NCBI GenBank assembly: GCA_035476575.1
Contig: DATILL010000081.1
Coordinates: 1 to 7,917, forward strand
Source of the DNA: DATILL01 sp035476575
GTDB taxonomy: Bacteria > Actinomycetota > Actinomycetes > Mycobacteriales > JACQDL01
DNA: 7,917 bases
Direction: 5' to 3'
Each line of letters starts with the position of its first letter. Within the stretch, counting starts at the first letter, position 1. Made by a program: the position numbers and the translations under genes. Positions 1 through 6,100 of this stretch are shown piece after piece. The notes under the pieces were generated by a model. The model was not told the origin of the DNA, ran no database searches, and saw only the letters and a list, made by a program, of their open reading frames with translations.

Positions 1-135
1 GGCGATGGTCTGGTGCCGGAAGATGTCTTTGGAGGTCAGCCGGAGGCCGGCGGCGCGGGCCCGGGAGACGAGCTGGATGCTGAGGATGGAGTCGCCGCCG
101 AGGGCGAAGAAGTTGTCCTCGATCCCGACCTGTTC
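1..135. repeat. Terminal direct repeat, left copy
   Basis: Positions 1-135 are identical, base for base, to positions 7783-7917. The repeat covers exactly 45 codons of the carrier domain, including the phosphopantetheine serine. The distance between copies, 7782 bases, is a whole number of codons (2594). This is either an overlap of contig ends from a circularised or looped assembly, or a true repeated carrier in a tandem-module gene. Confidence 0.97.
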
Positions 136-3100
136 GACGCCCAGGACCTGTGCCCAGATCTCGGCCAGGCTGTGTTCAGTCCGGGTACGGGGGGCGACGC
201 GGCCGGTCTCCGTGGCTGGCTGCCAGTGCGGTGCGGGCAGCGCCCGCCGGTCGATCTTCCCGCTGGTGGTCAGCGGGAGCGCGTCCATCACCACAAACGC
301 TGAGGGGACCAGGTAGTCGGGCAGGACCTGCTTGAGCCCGGCGCGCAGCCCGGCCGCATCCAGCGTGTCGGGGTGTGTGGGGGTGGTGGGGACCAGGTAG
401 GCGACCAGCCGGCGGTGCCCGCCGTCGTCCCGGGCGACCACCACGGCCTGGTCCACCCCGGGCTGGGCCAGCAGGGCGGCCTCGATCTCACCCGGCTCGA
501 TCCGGAACCCGCGGATCTTGACCTGCTCATCGGAGCGGCCCTGGTACTCCAGCGTCCCTCCGGCGGTCCAGCGCACCACGTCCCCGGTGCGGTACATCCG
601 CTCCCCCGGCCCACCGAACGGGCTCGCCACGAACCGCTGCGCGGTCAGCCCCGGCCGGCCCAGGTACCCGCGGGCCACCTGGACCCCGGCCAGGTACAGC
701 TCCCCCGCCACCCCGACCGGCACCGGCCGCATCCCGCCGTCCAGCACATAGGCCCGCAGGTTCGGCAACGGCCGCCCCACCGCCGGCCGCATCCCGGCGG
801 CCACCCGGCACGACAGCGCGTCCACCGTGCACTCCGTCGGGCCGTAGAAGTTGTACCCCGCGGTGTCCGGCGCCGCCGCCAGCTGCTGCCACAACGCCTC
901 ATCCAGCGCCTCACCACCCAGCATCAGCACCCGCGGACGGTGCCGGGCGTCGGACAGCAGCCCCGCCGGCAGGAGCTGCCGCAGGTAGGACGGCGTCAGG
1001 TCCAAAAAGTCAACCTGCCGGGTCGCCACATAGTCCACCAACCCGGCCGGGTCCAGCCGCAACGCCTCATCGACCAGGTGCAGCTCATGACCGGCAGCCA
1101 TCAACACCGGCCCCTCCAGGGAGGTGTCAAAGGAGAACACCGCCGTCAACGCCACCCGCAGCCGCCCACCCCCCGCATCCGCCACAAACCCGGCCTGATG
1201 GCTCGCCAGCAGGTTGACCAGGCTGCGGTGCTCCACCACCACACCCTTAGGCACCCCAGTCGAGCCAGAGGTGTAGATCACATACGCCGCACTATCCGCC
1301 CCCAGCGGACCCACCCGCTCCCCATCAGACAGGTCGGTGTCAGCACAGCGGGCAACAGCGGCCAGCGTCTCCGGCGCGTCCAGCACCACCATGGCAACCT
1401 GCTGCAACCCCATACCCGCGACACCCGCGGCCGCGGCCAGCACCACCACCGCCCCCGCATCCCGCACCAACAACCCCACCCGCTCCGCCGGCAGCTCCGG
1501 ATCCACCGGCAGGTACACCCCACCCGCCTTCCACACCGCGAACAGCGCCACCACCATCTCCACCGACCGCGGCAACGCCAGCGCCACCACCCGCTCCGGC
1601 CCCACCCCCAAACCCACCAGATAACGCGCCAACCGGTTCGCACGAGCGTTCAAGTCCGCAAACGTCAACACCGAGTCCCGACACACCAACGCCACCGCAT
1701 CCGGCGTCAACCCCACCTGCGCCTCAAACACCCCGGGCAAGGTCAAGCCCGGCACCTCAACAACAGCCTCGTTCCACCCCACCAACACCGAGCGCCGCTC
1801 GTCCTCAGTGAGCAGCGGAAGATCGCCCACCAGGCGGTCCGGGTCCGCCGCCACCCCCGCCAGCAGCATCCCCAAATGCCCCGCCAGCCTCTCGACCGTG
1901 CCCACATCAAACAGGTCGGTGTTGTACTCCAGCACACCGACAAGCCCATCGTCGGTCTCGTGCAGGTCGAGGCTGATGTCGAAGCTCGCGGTGGCCACCG
2001 GCAGCGGCAGCTCGCCGACCGTCAGGCCGGCCAGCTCCGGCGGCTGGACCGGGGCGTTCTGCAGCACGACCATCGCCTGGAACAGCGGGGTGCGGCTGGT
2101 GTCGCGGTCCGGCTGCAGCTCCTCGACGAGCTTCTCGAACGGCACGTCCTGGTGAGCGAGGGCGCCGAGCACGGTGTCGCGCACCTCGGCCACGAGGTCC
2201 CGGAACGTCTGGTTGCCGGACACCTGGGACCGCAGCACCAGGGTGTTGACGAACATCCCGACCAGGTTCTCCACCTCGGGCCGGTCACGGCCGGAGACGA
2301 CCGTGCCGACCGCGACGTCGTCCTGGCCGGACCAGCGGGCGAACAGCACCTGGCAGGCCGCGACCAGGGTCGTGAACAGGGTGCCGCCCTGCGCGACGCC
2401 GATCTCCCGCAGCCGGGCCATCACCACGGTGGGCACGGTGAGCTCCAGCGCCGCGCCGTTCTTGGTCTGCACTGGTGGCCGGGGCCGGTCGGTGGGCAGC
2501 TCCAGCGGGGCCACCCCGGCAAGCTGGGTGCGCCAGTAGTCGAGCTGCCCGTTCAGCGCCGGGCCGGCGAGGTGCTCCCGCTGCCAGGCCGCGACGTCGG
2601 CGTACTGCACCGGCAGCTCGGGCAGGTCGGGCTGCTCGCCGCGCAGCGCCGCCCCGTACAGCTCGCTCAGGTCGCGGAGGATCACCCCGACCGACCAGCC
2701 GTCGGTGACGATGTGGTGCATGGCCAGCGTCAGCGCATGCTCCTCCGGAGCCAGCCGGACCAGCATGGGGCGCAGCAGCGGGCCCCGGGCCAGGCCGAAC
2801 GGGCGCTCGCTCTCCGCCGCCAGGAGCCGGGCCAGCTCGGCCTCCCGCTCTGGCCGCGGGTGCCGGTCGGACAGGTCCACGACCGGGACCCGCACGTTGT
2901 ACGGCGGGTGTACGACCTGTACGCCGTGGCCGTCGAGGGTGTCGAAGGTGGTGCGGAGTGACTCGTGCCGGGTGACCAGGGCGGTGAGGGCGTGTTCCAG
3001 GGCGGTGGTGTTGAGGTGGCCGTGGAGTCGTACGGCGGTGGCGGTGAGGTACTCGGTGGTGTCGGGGTCGAACTCGTTGAGGAACCACAGGCGTTGCTGG

Positions 3101-6100
3101 GAGAAGGACAGGGGTAGGGCGCCGTCGCGGGGGGCCACCGGGATGAGCGTCCCGGCCGGTCCGGTGTTCTGGGTGGTGAGGGTGGCGGCGAGGGCGGTGA
3201 TGGTGGGGTGGGTGAACACCGCCCGGGGGGACAGGTCGGTGCCGAGGGCGGCGCGCAGCCGGGAGACCACGCGGATGCTGAGGATGGAGTCGCCGCCGAG
3301 CTCGAAGAAGTTGTCCTCGATGCCGACCTGGGGGATGCCGAGGACCTCGGCCCAGGTGTCGGCGATGAGCTGTTCGACCGGGCTGCGGGGGGCGAGGTGC
3401 TCGCGGGTGGCGGCGGCCAGGTCCGGTGCGGGCAGGGCCCGGCGGTTCAGCTTGCCGTTGGTGGTCAGCGGCAGCGCCTCCAGCGGCACGTACACCGCCG
3501 GGACCATGTAGTCGGGCAGGTCCCGGCTGAGGTGCTCACGTAGCTCGGCCGCCTCGGGCAGGCCACCACCGGGTGCGGGCACGAGGTAGCCGACCAGCCG
3601 CTTGGTCCCTGCGGTGTCGGCCACCGCGGCCACCACGACCTCGGCGATGCCGGGGTGGGTGGCCAGGGCGGCCTCGATCTCGCCCAGCTCGATCCGGAAC
3701 CCGCGCATCTTGACCTGGTCATCGGCCCGGCCGACGAACTCCACCTCGCCGTCGGCGCGCCAGCGCACCACGTCACCGGTGCGGTACATCCGCCCGCCCG
3801 CGGGGCCGTAGGGGTCGGCGAGGAAGCGTTGCGCGGTCAGCCCCGGACGGTCCACATAGCCGCGGGCCAGCCCGGCCCCGGCCACGTACAGCTCCCCAGG
3901 TACACCGACCGGCACTGGCCGCATGCCCTGGTCGAGGATGTAGACGCGCATGTTGTCCAGCGGCCGGCCGATCGGCACCGCCTCCGGCACCGCCACCGCC
4001 GCTGTCATCCGGTGGGAGGTGGCGAAGGTGGTGGTCTCGGTCGGGCCGTAGCCGTCCACCACCACCAGCCCCGGGCAGGCTTGCAGGACCCGGCGGACCG
4101 CGGCGGCGGGCACCACGTCCCCGCCGGTCCACACCTCGCCCAGCCCCGCCAGGCACCCCGGGTCGTCCTGCGCGACCAGCCGGAACAGCCCGGCGGTCAG
4201 CCACAGCCCGCTCACATCATGCTCGGTGATCATCCGCCGCAGCACCTCGGCGTCCACATCCCCCGGCGGCGCCACCACCACCTGGCCGCCGTTCAGCAAC
4301 GGCACCCACAGCTCATAGGTCGAGGCGTCGAACGCCAACGGCGAGTGCAGCAGCACCCGCTGGTGTCCACCAGAACCGAACCGGTGGTCGGTCGCCAGGG
4401 CCAGCACGTCACAGTGCCGCACCGCCACACCCTTCGGCGTCCCCGTCGAGCCGGAGGTGTACATCACATACGCCAGATGCTCCGAGTTCACCACCACATC
4501 CGGCGCGGTCACCGGCTCCCCCTCCCACCCGCCGCCGTCCAGCACGACCGTGTGCCCACCATGAACCATCCCGGCGGTCGGCTCCCACACCCCGTCGGTG
4601 ACCAGCACCGGCACCCCGTCGAGCAGCAGCCGCATCCGCTCGGCCGGCGCCCGCACGTCCACCGGCAGGTACGCCCCCCCCGCCTTGGCGATGGCCACCA
4701 GGGCCACCACCAGGTCGGCCGAACGCTCCGCCAGCACCCCCACCCGGACCTCCGGACCCACCCCGAGCCGGACCAGCCGGTGCGCCAGCCGGCTCGACCG
4801 CGCATCCAGCTCCGCATAGCTCAACGACCCCCGGTCGGACACCACCGCCACCGCCCCCGGCGCACGCCGAACCTGCTCAGCGAACCGGCTCACCACCGAC
4901 CCCCCAGCGACCGGACACCCGGTGTCGTTCCACCCCACCAACACCTGGTGCCGCTCGGCACCGGACAGCATCGACAGCTCCCCCACCACACCGTCCACAC
5001 CCTCAGCGATCCCAGCCAGCAACACAGCCAGGTACGACGCCATCCGCGCGACGGTGGCGTCGTCGAACAGCGTGGAGTCATAGGCGAACCCGAAGCGGAG
5101 CTGGCCGTCGAGGTAGGCGCGCACGCTGAGCGGGAAGTTCGTGGTGTCCAGCGCCTGGACGTCGCGCAGCCGCGGCCCGCCCGCGCCACCCGCGGTGTCG
5201 TCGAACGGGTAGTTCTCAAACACCACCATGCTGTCGAACAGGTTCATCCCCGCCGGCAGGTCGCTCCACGCCTGAAGCTGACCCAACGACACATAGTCAA
5301 AACGCCGGGACTCAGCCTGCCCCTCCTGCAACCCCCGCAGCCACGACAACACCCCCTGGCCACCATCAACACTCACCCGGGTCGGCACCGTGTTGATAAA
5401 CATCCCCACCATCGACTCCACACCCGGCAGCTCCGCCGGCCGCCCCGACACCGTCGTCCCAAACACAACCTCCCGCTCACCACTGAAACCGGACAACAAC
5501 AACGCCCAGGCACCCTCCACGATCGTGTTCACGGTGAGCCCGTTGCGCCGCGCGACCTCACGCAGCCCGGCGGACTGCTCGGCCGTCAGCTCGGCCCGCA
5601 GCATGGCGGCGGACTCGGTCCGGTGCGCCTCGACCGGCTGCCGGTCGTAGGGCAGCGGCGTCGGCGACTCAACACCGGACAACACCTGCCGCCAGTACCC
5701 CTCAGCCAGCACACCGTCCTGCTCACCCAGCCACTCCAGGTAGTCACGGAACGGGCGCCGGGCCAGCAGCTCCGGCTCGCGCCGGCGGACGATGGTGGTG
5801 TACTCCTCACACACCTCGGCAAAGACCTGGCCCAGGCTCCAGCCGTCCAGCACGATGTGGTGCGAGGTCCAGACCAACATCACCTGGTCGTCGGTCAGCC
5901 GGGCGATGGCCAGCCGCAGCAACGGCGGCACGGCCAGGTCCATCGGGGTCGCGCGGTCCTCGGCCAGCGTTGCCGCCAGCGCCCGGTCCGCGTCCACATC
6001 GGACAGGCCGCGCCAGTCGTGGTGCACGACCGGCACGGTGACCTCGCGGTGCACAAGCTGCAACGGCTCCTCAACGCCCTCCCACACCACACGGCTGCGC

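Larger units (their letters stand above)
1..210 (-). other. Peptidyl carrier protein domain after A2, cut at its C-terminus
   Basis: Residues about 2570-2639, ending at the window edge just before the last few residues of the domain. It carries the amino acid activated by A2. The LGGDSI motif has its phosphopantetheine serine at 2610 (codon 88-90). The following helix ends in LTSKDIFRHQTIA, identical to the partial carrier at the other window end. Since that copy is followed by an epimerization domain, this carrier is probably also followed by E, making the A2 residue D. That last point is inference from the repeat, because the sequence stops here. Confidence 0.93.

Noticed and set aside
373..2961. 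Long plus-strand open frame of 862 codons
   Set aside because: It lies opposite the NRPS coding frame, and its translation is a low-complexity mix of His, Arg, Gln, Pro and Gly with no domain motif. In GC-rich genes, antisense frames stay open because stop codons are rare. The minus strand carries ordered NRPS motifs over the same bases.
2285..3088. Minus-strand open frame of 267 codons in another frame, inside the LCL condensation domain
   Set aside because: It overlaps the continuous NRPS frame out of register, and its Arg/Ala/Pro/Gly-rich translation shows no motif. It is a composition artefact.
2705..3511. Plus-strand open frame of 268 codons with a Ser/Arg/Ala-rich translation
   Set aside because: It is antisense to the end of A1, the carrier and the start of the LCL condensation domain, all of which have intact motifs on the minus strand. 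Its translation resembles no protein family.
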